A stretch of DNA of 5,702 nucleotides from Candidatus Thiodiazotropha taylori (GCA_019100305.1 JAHRHW010000302.1:1-5702), one strand, 5' to 3'; counted from the stretch's first letter, positions 1 through 5,334 are shown. The notes: a model not told the origin generated them from the sequence alone. Translations and numbers: made by a program.

Positions 1-13
1 GACGCCGCAGTAA

Positions 14-53
14 AACGTAGGCGCCCCGAAGGGGTGAGCGCAGCGAATCAATC
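14..53. repeat. GC-rich hairpin, possible dispersed intergenic repeat
   Basis: CCCC (24-27), a GAA loop and GGGG (31-34) form a tight hairpin. It can be extended by GCG (21-23) against CGC (39-41) if TGAG is bulged out. The flanking words (GTAGG before, GCGCAGCGAA and CCCGACC after) resemble short dispersed palindromic repeats common between genes in gammaproteobacterial genomes. The hairpin is seen directly; repeat status is inference, since only one copy is present in this window and the left side may be cut by the window edge. Confidence 0.4.
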
Positions 54-208
54 CCGACCTCCAGCCCACTCCCAAGCCAAGAAGACCCTCAAACCCTTTT
101 TTTATGGCGGAGAGGGCGTTGAAGAAAAATGCAGCCCTAAATAATCGCCAATGCACGCCAATCTTCCAATAATCAAGCCCAAACAATTCAGCCATTTATC
201 ATCCACTA

Positions 209-236
209 TTGATCCACAGCGACCACTCAGTAATAT
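209..236 (+). promoter_or_regulatory. weak candidate sigma70-type promoter for the HAD-YjbQ-NADAR genes
   Basis: TTGATC (209-214) and TAATAT (231-236) are separated by 16 bases, each matching four of six consensus positions. It is the best pair I can see upstream of the 308 start, but matches of this quality occur by chance in AT-rich leader DNA. It directly abuts and partly overlaps the phased GCG repeat. Confidence 0.2.
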
Positions 237-275
237 TTGCGTCCATCAGCGGTCATTCGCGTTTATTCGCGGCCA
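216..275. repeat. 10-base-period GCG-cored repeat array
   Basis: Units of exactly 10 bases line up: ACAGCGACCA (216), a degenerate unit without GCG (226), TTTGCGTCCA (236), TCAGCGGTCA (246), TTCGCGTTTA (256) and TTCGCGGCCA (266). Five of six units carry GCG at unit positions 4-6, and five end in A after a pyrimidine-rich pair. The period is close to one DNA helical turn. The array lies just upstream of the phosphatase start and inside what would be a spurious N-terminal extension. Similar TTCGCGTTTATTCGCGG strings are, as far as I recall, scattered between genes in diverse bacteria, but I cannot verify that here. Confidence 0.6.
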
Positions 276-307
276 ACAACAGACACAGCAACACAAGAAG
301 ACCACTC

Positions 308-1102
308 GTGAAACCGGCAATCAAAGCTTTACTATTGGACATGGACGGTGTCCTCTATCATGGCGAAAAAGCGATCCCCGACGCATTGGATTTCATGCGT
401 AAGGTTGGGGAGTTGCCCCATGCCTTCATCACCAACAATCCTATTTTGCCGCCCGTCAGGGTTGCGGATCGCCTCGAGGGAATGGGCTTCAAAAGACCGG
501 ATGAGAGACAGATCGTCACATCGGCCGAAGCGACAGCTCTCTGGCTGGCCCGACAGAAACCGGATTTCAGCTATTTTGCCGTCGGAGCCGAAGGGCTGCA
601 TCTGGCACTGCAGGAGCAAGGTCGGGAGGATTTTCAGCAGGCCGATTTTGTGGTGATCGGTGAGGGGCCGGGGATCGATTTCGAGTCTATTACTATCGGC
701 ACCAATCTGATTCTGAAGCAGGGCGCTCAACTGGTCTGTACCAATCCTGACCACAGTGTTGACGCCCATCACGAGGGCATTCATCGAGTCTTGCCTGGTG
801 GTGGGGCACTGGTCGCGCCCTTCGCTGTCGCCACAGGGAAACAGCCGTTGATCATTGGCAAACCTCACCCACTGCTCTATGAGATGGCCGCAGAACGACT
901 CAGGATCAGTCTGAACCATTGTTTGATGATTGGTGATCGACCGGATACGGATATTGCCGGTGCGGTCAGGCTCGGTATGAAGACCGCCCTGGTGCGGACC
1001 GGTCGGTTTGCACCGGATACCGATTATCCAGCGGAACTGCCCAGACCGGATTGGGATATCAATTCACTTTCCGAGTTGAGTCAGATACTGTTTTGTTCTT
1101 AG
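308..1102 (+). CDS. HAD-superfamily hydrolase, NagD-type (subfamily IIA) phosphatase
   Basis: Predicted cytosolic Mg2+-dependent phosphatase of the NagD/AraL/phosphoglycolate-phosphatase group, 264 residues, close to the usual 250-270. All HAD motifs are visible: motif I LLLDMDGVL with nucleophile D11 and acid/base D13; motif II in FITNNP with T42; the motif III lysine in GKPHP (K185); and motif IV IGDRPDTDIAGA with acids D210 and D215. The C2-type cap lies between motifs II and III and carries the family signature CTNPD near 144-148. I chose the GTG at 308 because the protein then begins five to ten residues before motif I, as in the family, with a weak AAGAAG six bases upstream. The in-frame ATG at 209 would add a repeat-encoded extension. 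It is first in a tight + strand set, with only 9 bases to the next gene. The substrate cannot be told from sequence; small phosphorylated metabolites (sugar phosphates, phosphoglycolate, pyridoxal phosphate, nucleotides) are typical. Confidence 0.9.
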   Translation: MKPAIKALLLDMDGVLYHGEKAIPDALDFMRKVGELPHAFITNNPILPPVRVADRLEGMGFKRPDERQIVTSAEATALWLARQKPDFSYFAVGAEGLHLALQEQGREDFQQADFVVIGEGPGIDFESITIGTNLILKQGAQLVCTNPDHSVDAHHEGIHRVLPGGGALVAPFAVATGKQPLIIGKPHPLLYEMAAERLRISLNHCLMIGDRPDTDIAGAVRLGMKTALVRTGRFAPDTDYPAELPRPDWDINSLSELSQILFCS

Positions 1103-1111
1103 ATAGAGACT

Positions 1112-1522
1112 ATGCGTGACATCATTACCCTGACAACCAAGCAGCGGGAAGAGCTGGTTGATATCACCCCACAGGTCGAAGCGGTAGTACGCTCCAGTGG
1201 GGTACAGAACGGTCTGGTGGCCCTCTACGCCCAGGGTGCCACCGCAGCCATCATGATCCAGGAGAACTGGGATGACAGTGTGCAACGTGATGTTGTGGAT
1301 CTGTTGCGTAAACTGATTCCTAAGGGTGTCTGGCAACATGATCAACAGGATGGCAATGGGGATTCCCATCTCAAGTCCGGTCTGGTGGGTCCATCAGAGA
1401 CCATTCCCTTGATTGATGGTAAATTGGGGTTGTCCCAGTGGCAGAATATCTTCTTTTGCGAATTCGATGGCCCGAGACGGCAGCGCAGGGTGGTGTGTAC
1501 GATCCTGCAGAGTCACGATTGA
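1112..1522 (+). CDS. YjbQ / UPF0047 family protein (putative thiamine-phosphate-synthase-like enzyme)
   Basis: This 136-residue protein has the full UPF0047 (COG0432) pattern: the QENWDDSV block (50-57), the metal-site-like HDQQDGNGDSHLKSGLVG block (76-93), IPLIDGKLGLSQWQ (98-111) and the C-terminal EFDGPR (117-122). Family length is about 130-140, so it is complete. E. coli YjbQ was reported to have weak thiamine phosphate synthase activity; the physiological role of the family is unsettled. In most members the strand before the first block carries a conserved HTS/HTT triad, whereas here that position reads QGATAA, so the protein belongs to a divergent branch and the activity may differ. It starts 9 bases after the phosphatase stop with only a weak GAGA-type ribosome site, suggesting translational coupling; 28 bases separate it from the NADAR gene. 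Probably cytosolic; no signal peptide or membrane segment. Confidence 0.9.
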   Translation: MRDIITLTTKQREELVDITPQVEAVVRSSGVQNGLVALYAQGATAAIMIQENWDDSVQRDVVDLLRKLIPKGVWQHDQQDGNGDSHLKSGLVGPSETIPLIDGKLGLSQWQNIFFCEFDGPRRQRRVVCTILQSHD

Positions 1523-1550
1523 CCCGACTGAACACCAATGGAGTGTCTTG

Positions 1551-2015
1551 ATGTTTTCCGCAGATAACCTGGAGCCTTACTACCTCTCCCGGACCGACGT
1601 AAACCATCCATTGGCCAGCTATTCAAAGTTTGGCTTTGAGCTGGATGATGCAAGCTGGCCGTCGGTGGAACACTACTATCAGGGCATGAAATTTGAGAAT
1701 CCTGACCTACGGGAGGAGGTCAGAAATGCAGATCACCCCAGCAAGGCGCAGAAGCTGGCAGCGAATAACAAGCGGTCAATCCGTAAAGATTGGAAGCAGA
1801 TGCGGGAGGTGGTGATGACCCGCGCCATCTACATTAAATGCCGAGTTCACCCGGATGTGGCCGCTGCCTTGTTGGCAACCACAGCACAGAAGATCATTGA
1901 GACCAGCCAGTACGACTACTACTGGGGCTGTGGTCGTGACGGGCGGGGTCACAACACCTTTGGTAAGGTATTGATGGCGGTACGTAACAAAATAAGGGAA
2001 GAGCAGTCGGTTTAA
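1551..2015 (+). CDS. NADAR family N-glycosidase (YbiA-like)
   Basis: This 154-residue protein matches the NADAR/YbiA fold end to end. Visible family blocks are the aromatic-rich N-terminus, WPSVEHYYQGMKF (36-48, with the conserved glutamate E40), the helix ending in KDWKQMREVVM (79-89), the ALLATTAQKIIE block (106-117), YDYYWGCGRDGRGHN (121-135) and the closing GKVLMAVRNKI. NADAR proteins cleave N-glycosidic bonds: YbiA/RibX-type members hydrolyse early, reactive riboflavin-pathway intermediates, and others remove ADP-ribose from guanine in DNA as partners of DarT1 toxins. No DarT-like gene lies nearby, so a metabolite-repair role is more likely (inference). The ATG at 1551 has ATGGAG seven bases upstream and gives the family length. 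An in-frame ATG at 1413 would overlap the preceding gene by 110 bases and add unrelated residues. The gene ends 16 bases from the convergent flavodoxin gene. Confidence 0.88.
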   Translation: MFSADNLEPYYLSRTDVNHPLASYSKFGFELDDASWPSVEHYYQGMKFENPDLREEVRNADHPSKAQKLAANNKRSIRKDWKQMREVVMTRAIYIKCRVHPDVAAALLATTAQKIIETSQYDYYWGCGRDGRGHNTFGKVLMAVRNKIREEQSV

Positions 2016-2031
2016 GAAGCTCGATTAAGAT

Positions 2032-2580
2032 TCAGCTGAGCATCAAAGGCAGTATTTCATCCAGCCAGCTGTCGATGCGCTGCTCTGTCAGCAGGTGCTG
2101 CAGATGCTGATCCAGTACCAGGCCGACAAATCGCCCATCCACAAGCGACTTTGAGCGGTTGAACTCGAATCCCTCAACAGCACTACCACCAATCAACTCA
2201 GCACCCGCTTGTTGCAGAGGTTGATACAGAAGCATCATGCCATCGACGAACCGATCGGGATAACTCTCCTGATCTCCCAGACCATAGAGGGCAATCTTTT
2301 TACCGGTTAAATCGATGGATTTCAGTTGCGGCAGGAACTCCTCCCAACTGATCTCCTCGTTGCCCGCCGTTTTTCCAGGCAGCCTGCCTTCACCATAGGT
2401 TGGCGTGCCGAGTATGAGCTTGTCGTAGGCCAGCAACTGGTCCATCTCCACCCGGTTGATATTGATCGGTTTGGCCGCCGGTTGATCCTCATGTCGGGAA
2501 TTGATTTTGCGCGTGATCTTTTTTGCAATCAGTCGGGTCGTGCCCGATTCTGTACCGAAGAAGATACCGATCTTATGCAT
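2032..2580 (-). CDS. long-chain flavodoxin
   Basis: FMN-binding one-electron carrier of the cytosol, 182 residues, within the long-chain class (about 170-185). The FMN phosphate loop is FGTESGTTR (8-16), the isoalloxazine loops are GTPTYGEGRLPG (58-69) and LYGLGDQESYPDRFVDG (98-114), and the C-terminal flavodoxin signature VDGRFVGLVLD spans 147-157. Compared with FldA and NifF, the first loop is longer, with about ten extra residues (PGKTAGNEEI) before SWEEFLP, and has tyrosine where tryptophan is common. Flavodoxins replace ferredoxin under iron limitation or serve specific reductases or nitrogenase; which one applies cannot be told. The ATG has AGGA-type pairing (AGGAAACTCC) just upstream. 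It lies 79 bases downstream of the bolA stop on the same strand, so it may be the last gene of that operon or have its own promoter. Confidence 0.92.
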   Translation of the reverse strand: MHKIGIFFGTESGTTRLIAKKITRKINSRHEDQPAAKPININRVEMDQLLAYDKLILGTPTYGEGRLPGKTAGNEEISWEEFLPQLKSIDLTGKKIALYGLGDQESYPDRFVDGMMLLYQPLQQAGAELIGGSAVEGFEFNRSKSLVDGRFVGLVLDQHLQHLLTEQRIDSWLDEILPLMLS

Positions 2581-2659
2581 GGAGTTTCCTGTCTGTTAAG
2601 GTTGATTGGAAAAACTTTTTATGGTGCCTGAGGTTGGGCTATTACGTCGTTTGTACTCT

Positions 2660-2926
2660 TCAGGCAAGTGGTTGTATCTGTATCAAACCACCCTGTGACG
2701 ATAGTTCAGCCGGCGTCTTCGCCTTGATTGTCAAGGCGTGCAGGGTACCGTTGCTGATCTCCTCTTTGAACAGGGCCAGGATCGGTTGCTGACGCTTCAG
2801 AATGGAGACACCGGCAAAGTCTTCACTGACCACATAGAGTTCAAAGCTGCAATCCTCACCGGCAATATCGATGACTGCCTGCGGATGGAGTGAACGCACA
2901 CGGGTGACAATCTCTTCCTCGTTCAT
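2660..2926 (-). CDS. BolA family protein, IbaG-type
   Basis: This 88-residue BolA-like protein has the length of the short IbaG/YrbA type. The conserved core runs from GEDCSFELYVVSEDF (23-37) through LKRQQPIL (43-50) to the C-terminal LHALTIKAKTPAEL (62-75), with the near-invariant histidine H63. In Grx-BolA heterodimers this histidine and a residue from the variable loop help ligate a bridging [2Fe-2S] cluster; the loop here offers C26, as in Cys-type members (residue roles taken from the family, placement is inference). BolA proteins modulate Fe-S trafficking and some bind DNA. The gene lies 9 bases after grxD; its ribosome site AGGAG overlaps the grxD TAG stop, so the two are translationally coupled, which fits partner proteins. 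Confidence 0.9.
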   Translation of the reverse strand: MNEEEIVTRVRSLHPQAVIDIAGEDCSFELYVVSEDFAGVSILKRQQPILALFKEEISNGTLHALTIKAKTPAELSSQGGLIQIQPLA

Positions 2927-2935
2927 GAGTGACTC

Positions 2936-3253
2936 CTAATCCTCAGTGGCTGCTTTGAGCATGGGAAGCAGTTCACCGCTCTGATACATCGCCTCGACGA
3001 TATCGCTGCCACCGATAATCTCGCCATTAATGAACAGCTGGGGAAAGGTCGGGAACTCCGAGACCTCGGGCAGTGCCTGCATGATCAGTGGCGAGCTGAG
3101 CACATCCACATGTGCGAATCCGACCTGGGTTGCTTTCATTACGGATGCTGCCTTGGCCGAGAAGCCGCAGCGGGGCTCCTCAGGAGTGCCCTTCATATAG
3201 AGAATTACCGGGTGGTCGCTCAACTGTTTACGAATCTTGTCTGTGGTTTTCAT
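2936..3253 (-). CDS. grxD: monothiol glutaredoxin, Grx4/GrxD type (CGFS)
   Basis: This 105-residue protein is a complete single-domain CGFS glutaredoxin. The motif CGFS sits at 29-32, preceded by the characteristic YMKGTPEEP (19-27) with the glutathione-binding lysine K21; the cis-proline region TFPQLFINGEIIGG follows at 69-82 and GGSDI at 81-85. Grx4-type proteins dimerise around a glutathione-ligated [2Fe-2S] cluster and hand it to acceptor proteins or share it with BolA partners, acting in Fe-S assembly and iron sensing; they are poor oxidoreductases. The ATG overlaps the end of the rhodanese gene by four bases (ATGA), and GAGG lies shortly upstream. The tryptophan common before the cis-proline block is phenylalanine (EFPTFPQ), which is conservative. 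The bolA gene follows immediately. Confidence 0.95.
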   Translation of the reverse strand: MKTTDKIRKQLSDHPVILYMKGTPEEPRCGFSAKAASVMKATQVGFAHVDVLSSPLIMQALPEVSEFPTFPQLFINGEIIGGSDIVEAMYQSGELLPMLKAATED

Positions 3254-3579
3254 GCCTCTTTTCCTACTTCACGGTTGTTTGCTTTGAAACGTTCCCAGGC
3301 CTCCCAGCCACCAGCCAGGTTGTGCACATTGTTCAAGCCCATTTGGTTCAGGAAACTGCAGAGATCCCGGCTTTGATTGCCGTGATAGCAGTAGACCAAT
3401 ACGGCGGGATCAGTGCGACGCTGGCGAATCAGTTGGCCGATGGTCTCATCAGAAGCGGATCGTGCCGCCGGCAGACGCCCTCTGCTTTGGCTCTGCTGGT
3501 CCCGCATGTCGATGATGACCGGATCTGCTGAGGAGAGCAGGGCATCGACATCGGTAACCTCTACATCCGAATAACTCAC
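3250..3579 (-). CDS. single-domain rhodanese (GlpE-like sulfurtransferase)
   Basis: This 109-residue cytosolic protein is one rhodanese domain. It shows VIIDMRD (21-27, equivalent to the DVR element), GRLPAAR in place of the usual GHIPGA, the active-site loop CYHGNQS with persulfide cysteine C64 (close to the CYHGNSS-type loop of GlpE), and the closing NLAGGWEAW (88-96). It transfers sulfane sulfur, classically from thiosulfate to cyanide in vitro and to thiol acceptors in vivo. Being first in a set with grxD and bolA suggests a role in sulfur supply or redox handling linked to Fe-S metabolism (inference). The start is GTG at 3579, decided by the strong AGGAGA ribosome site four bases upstream. 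Its stop overlaps the grxD start (ATGA). Confidence 0.92.
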   Translation of the reverse strand: MSYSDVEVTDVDALLSSADPVIIDMRDQQSQSRGRLPAARSASDETIGQLIRQRRTDPAVLVYCYHGNQSRDLCSFLNQMGLNNVHNLAGGWEAWERFKANNREVGKEA

Positions 3580-3583
3580 TTGA

Positions 3584-3589
3584 TCTCCT
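3584..3589 (-). promoter_or_regulatory. ribosome binding site fixing the rhodanese GTG start
   Basis: On the minus strand AGGAGA is followed by TCAA and then GTG. This is the strongest Shine-Dalgarno match in the window and supports the non-ATG start of the rhodanese gene, the first gene of the sulfur / Fe-S cluster. Confidence 0.75.
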
Positions 3590-3628
3590 GAGACTCTCTT
3601 TTGCTTATAACTTACAGAGATCTCGCAA

Positions 3629-3653
3629 GAAGCGTTCCAATAGGGAGCGTTCC
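3629..3653. repeat. 15-base-spaced direct repeat, GRAGCGTTCC twice
   Basis: GAAGCGTTCC (3629-3638) and GGAGCGTTCC (3644-3653) match at 9 of 10 positions and begin 15 bases apart. Each copy is itself nearly palindromic (GGA....TCC). They lie 50-75 bases upstream of the rhodanese start, a position suited to a regulator binding site over or just before the promoter. The repeat is seen; the operator role is inference. Confidence 0.4.
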
Positions 3654-3735
3654 TCTATCCGATTGTTTTTAGAGAGGGTTTGAGGGATGGCTGGATGGAG
3701 TTGTCGCTTATCCTACAATCCGGTCCGGTGCTGGG

Positions 3736-3768
3736 GTTGTAATGCTCACAACATCAAATAACAGATGT
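3736..3768. promoter_or_regulatory. two adjacent dyads, candidate operator
   Basis: GTTGT (3736-3740) and ACAAC (3748-3752) form a 17-base dyad with a 7-base centre. Directly next to it ACATC (3751-3755) and GATGT (3764-3768) form another with an 8-base centre. Dyads of this size are typical of dimeric regulators but are also expected by chance in a few hundred bases. They lie about 160-190 bases upstream of the rhodanese gene, far for a simple repressor site. Confidence 0.2.
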
Positions 3769-3887
3769 GTAAGCTGTGGGGGAGTGCCTATCTGTTGCAT
3801 GGATCACGGGGGCGGTGTTGAGTGTTCGCCAGCCGATCTCCAGCCCGGAGCTGCTCTCCAACCGGAAATCGAGCTATGAAGGGATCG

Positions 3888-5276
3888 TTAAACCCTGTTG
3901 GCCGAGTCGATATCAACAACCTTGCTTTTGTTTTTGTTTTTATACATCTTTCGGTCGCTGACCATGAGCAGACTATCCAAGGAATCACCATCTTCCGGAT
4001 AGTAGGCGATACCGGAACTGGCTTTGAGTTGAATGGACTGTTTCTCTACCAGGGTATTGCCGATCAGTTTATTGATGACCTGCTGCTGCGCCTTTTCCAG
4101 GTCGCTACGGCTATGCACATCATCCACCAGAATAATGAACTCATCCCCACCACTTCGGCAGACAGTATCCGAGGCGCGAACGCTCGACTGCATGCGGGTC
4201 GCGGCAATCTGAAGTAATTGATCGCCGGCACGGTGGCCAAGTGTGTCGTTGATCGCCTTGAATCCGTCAAGATCGATCGAGAGAACGCCAAAGCCTGTTT
4301 TATTTCTTTTGTGATGTTCAAGCAACAGCTGCAGTCGATCCTCCAACAGCCGTCGGTTTGGCAGACCGGTCAGTGGATCTTGCAGTGCCAGTTCCAGATT
4401 TATCGCCCGGGCTTTCACCAGTGCAGCGATCAGAGTGCCGATAATCAGAGCCATAAGCCAGCCGATGGTTCGAACCGGCCAAAGTACGGTTTGATCCGAA
4501 CCCCATCCATCGATTGGAATTGCAGCGATCTGCCAACTGCCGTTAGGCAGAACGATGGATTGAGTCACCGGATTTTGCGAAAACAGTGTTTCATCACCGA
4601 AGATCATCCCACCCTGAGCACCCAAACTGTCTTTACCCCTCAAGGCCAGGTTGAGCCCGTCCATCTGCTCTGAAATACCGGCAGCCTGAAACAGACTCGG
4701 AATATCGATCACAATGGATGCCAATCCCCAGTAGCTGGGTTTGTGTTCACTCAGCAGACCGGTGATACCTTTGCGGGTATAGATGGGGGTGCGGGCAATG
4801 AACGCGGTGCCGCCCTGAACAAGATTCACCGGCCCGGCGACGACAGTACTTTTTACCTCCATCGCCCGCTTCACAGCTGGCCACTGTTTGCTGTTCTTTT
4901 CATACTCCAATCCCAGTGCCGATTCATTGCCGGCCAGCGGGAAGATGTGGGTGATAATGTTATTTTTAGCCAGGCCGATATTGCGGATATTGCGTCCCTG
5001 GGTGAGGATTTCGCTGACCAATTGGGAAAAGTTGGGCTCCTCAACCTCAGGATGGGTGGCCACATAGGCGATCAAGCCACGGGTCAGGTGCAGTGTGGAG
5101 TTGAGTTCACCCTCCAGTCTTGCTCTCAGGGTTGAGACTCTTTCCACCACGTCGGAGCGTTCATGTTCCTGGTTCTTTGAATCCAGGAGATAGACGATCA
5201 CTTCCGTCGTGGCAGCTACCACCAGGAAGAACATAATGCCTGAGATTATCGCCAGGGAGTGTTTTCCCTTTGGCAT
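3888..5276 (-). CDS. CHASE-GGDEF diguanylate cyclase, inner-membrane sensor
   Basis: Makes c-di-GMP from two GTP. Numbering from the ATG at 5276 (462 residues): a first membrane helix at about 8-31, a periplasmic CHASE-type ligand-binding domain at about 60-255 (signs include the SALGLEY, AGPVNLVQGG and ARTPIY stretches), a second membrane helix at about 268-288, then a GGDEF domain from 300 to the C-terminus. The cyclase carries DPLTGLPNRR (300-309), the metal-binding SIDLDGF, an intact GGDEF (376-380) and an RxxD inhibitory site, RASD (367-370), five residues before it, so it is predicted active and product-inhibited. No EAL domain. Start is uncertain: TTG at 5321 would sit about seven bases from the inferred transcription start, TTG at 5294 has AGAGG nine bases upstream, and ATG at 5276 gives the most family-like N-terminus (MPKGKHSL) but no clear ribosome site. 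CHASE ligands vary and cannot be predicted. Confidence 0.92.
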   Translation of the reverse strand: MPKGKHSLAIISGIMFFLVVAATTEVIVYLLDSKNQEHERSDVVERVSTLRARLEGELNSTLHLTRGLIAYVATHPEVEEPNFSQLVSEILTQGRNIRNIGLAKNNIITHIFPLAGNESALGLEYEKNSKQWPAVKRAMEVKSTVVAGPVNLVQGGTAFIARTPIYTRKGITGLLSEHKPSYWGLASIVIDIPSLFQAAGISEQMDGLNLALRGKDSLGAQGGMIFGDETLFSQNPVTQSIVLPNGSWQIAAIPIDGWGSDQTVLWPVRTIGWLMALIIGTLIAALVKARAINLELALQDPLTGLPNRRLLEDRLQLLLEHHKRNKTGFGVLSIDLDGFKAINDTLGHRAGDQLLQIAATRMQSSVRASDTVCRSGGDEFIILVDDVHSRSDLEKAQQQVINKLIGNTLVEKQSIQLKASSGIAYYPEDGDSLDSLLMVSDRKMYKNKNKSKVVDIDSANRV

Positions 5277-5303
5277 CGGTGAGGCAAGATTCAAGCGTGT
5301 AAA

Positions 5304-5308
5304 CCTCT
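5304..5308 (-). promoter_or_regulatory. AGAGG, possible ribosome site for an alternative TTG start of the diguanylate cyclase
   Basis: AGAGG on the minus strand lies nine bases before the in-frame TTG at 5294. It is the only purine-rich anti-16S-like match between the promoter and the first membrane helix, so the true start may be this TTG, adding six residues to the ATG version. Confidence 0.35.
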
Positions 5309-5334
5309 TCAAACTACACAATCACAGTGCTGCA

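Larger units (their letters stand above)
1..307. other. gene-free leader region upstream of the HAD phosphatase
   Basis: No convincing coding sequence is present. The open frame that reaches back from the phosphatase to an ATG at 209 runs through the GCG repeat array and encodes low-similarity sequence, and another frame from 151 overlaps the phosphatase catalytic motif out of frame. The region holds the edge hairpin (14-53), a T-run at 97-103 preceded by CCCTCAAACCCT, and the phased repeat at 216-275. The T-run could end an upstream transcript, but no compact stem sits directly before it, so no terminator is called. Confidence 0.6.
3580..3887. other. 308-base intergenic region upstream of the rhodanese-grxD-bolA cluster
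   Basis: No gene is recognisable on either strand. The region must hold the promoter of the minus-strand cluster, since the upstream gene lies 308 bases away on the same strand. The AT-rich TTATAA (3605-3610) is a possible -10 element on the minus strand but no good -35 is spaced with it. It also contains a 15-base-spaced direct repeat (3629-3653) and two adjacent dyads (3736-3768). I see no stem followed by a T-run that would clearly end the diguanylate cyclase transcript. Confidence 0.55.

Noticed and set aside
209..307. N-terminal extension of the phosphatase from an ATG at 209
   Set aside because: The stretch is repeat DNA with a 10-base period, the family begins just before motif I, and the GTG at 308 gives the normal length.
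332..919. 195-codon open frame on the minus strand opposite the HAD phosphatase
   Set aside because: It lies wholly antisense to a gene with all HAD motifs, encodes no recognisable family and has no ribosome site; it is a shadow frame.
1551..2015. NADAR gene as the antitoxin of a DarT-NADAR DNA ADP-ribosylation system
   Set aside because: No DarT-like gene is adjacent; neighbours are a phosphatase and YjbQ, so a housekeeping role fits better.
2016..2040. Bidirectional terminator between the convergent NADAR and flavodoxin genes
   Set aside because: Only a short GCTC/GAGC pairing and a TCAGCTGA palindrome are present, with no U-tract on either side.
2625..2666. TGCCTGA / TCAGGCA inverted repeat spanning the bolA stop, as a terminator
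   Set aside because: The 28-base loop is long and no T-run directly follows the stem on the minus strand, so it does not support a terminator call.
3838..3862. CTCC/GGAG pairings as a terminator of the diguanylate cyclase gene
   Set aside because: The stems are only four to five pairs long and no T-run follows on the minus strand.
4743..5135. 130-codon + strand frame inside the diguanylate cyclase gene
   Set aside because: Antisense to the well-supported CHASE domain and without family features.
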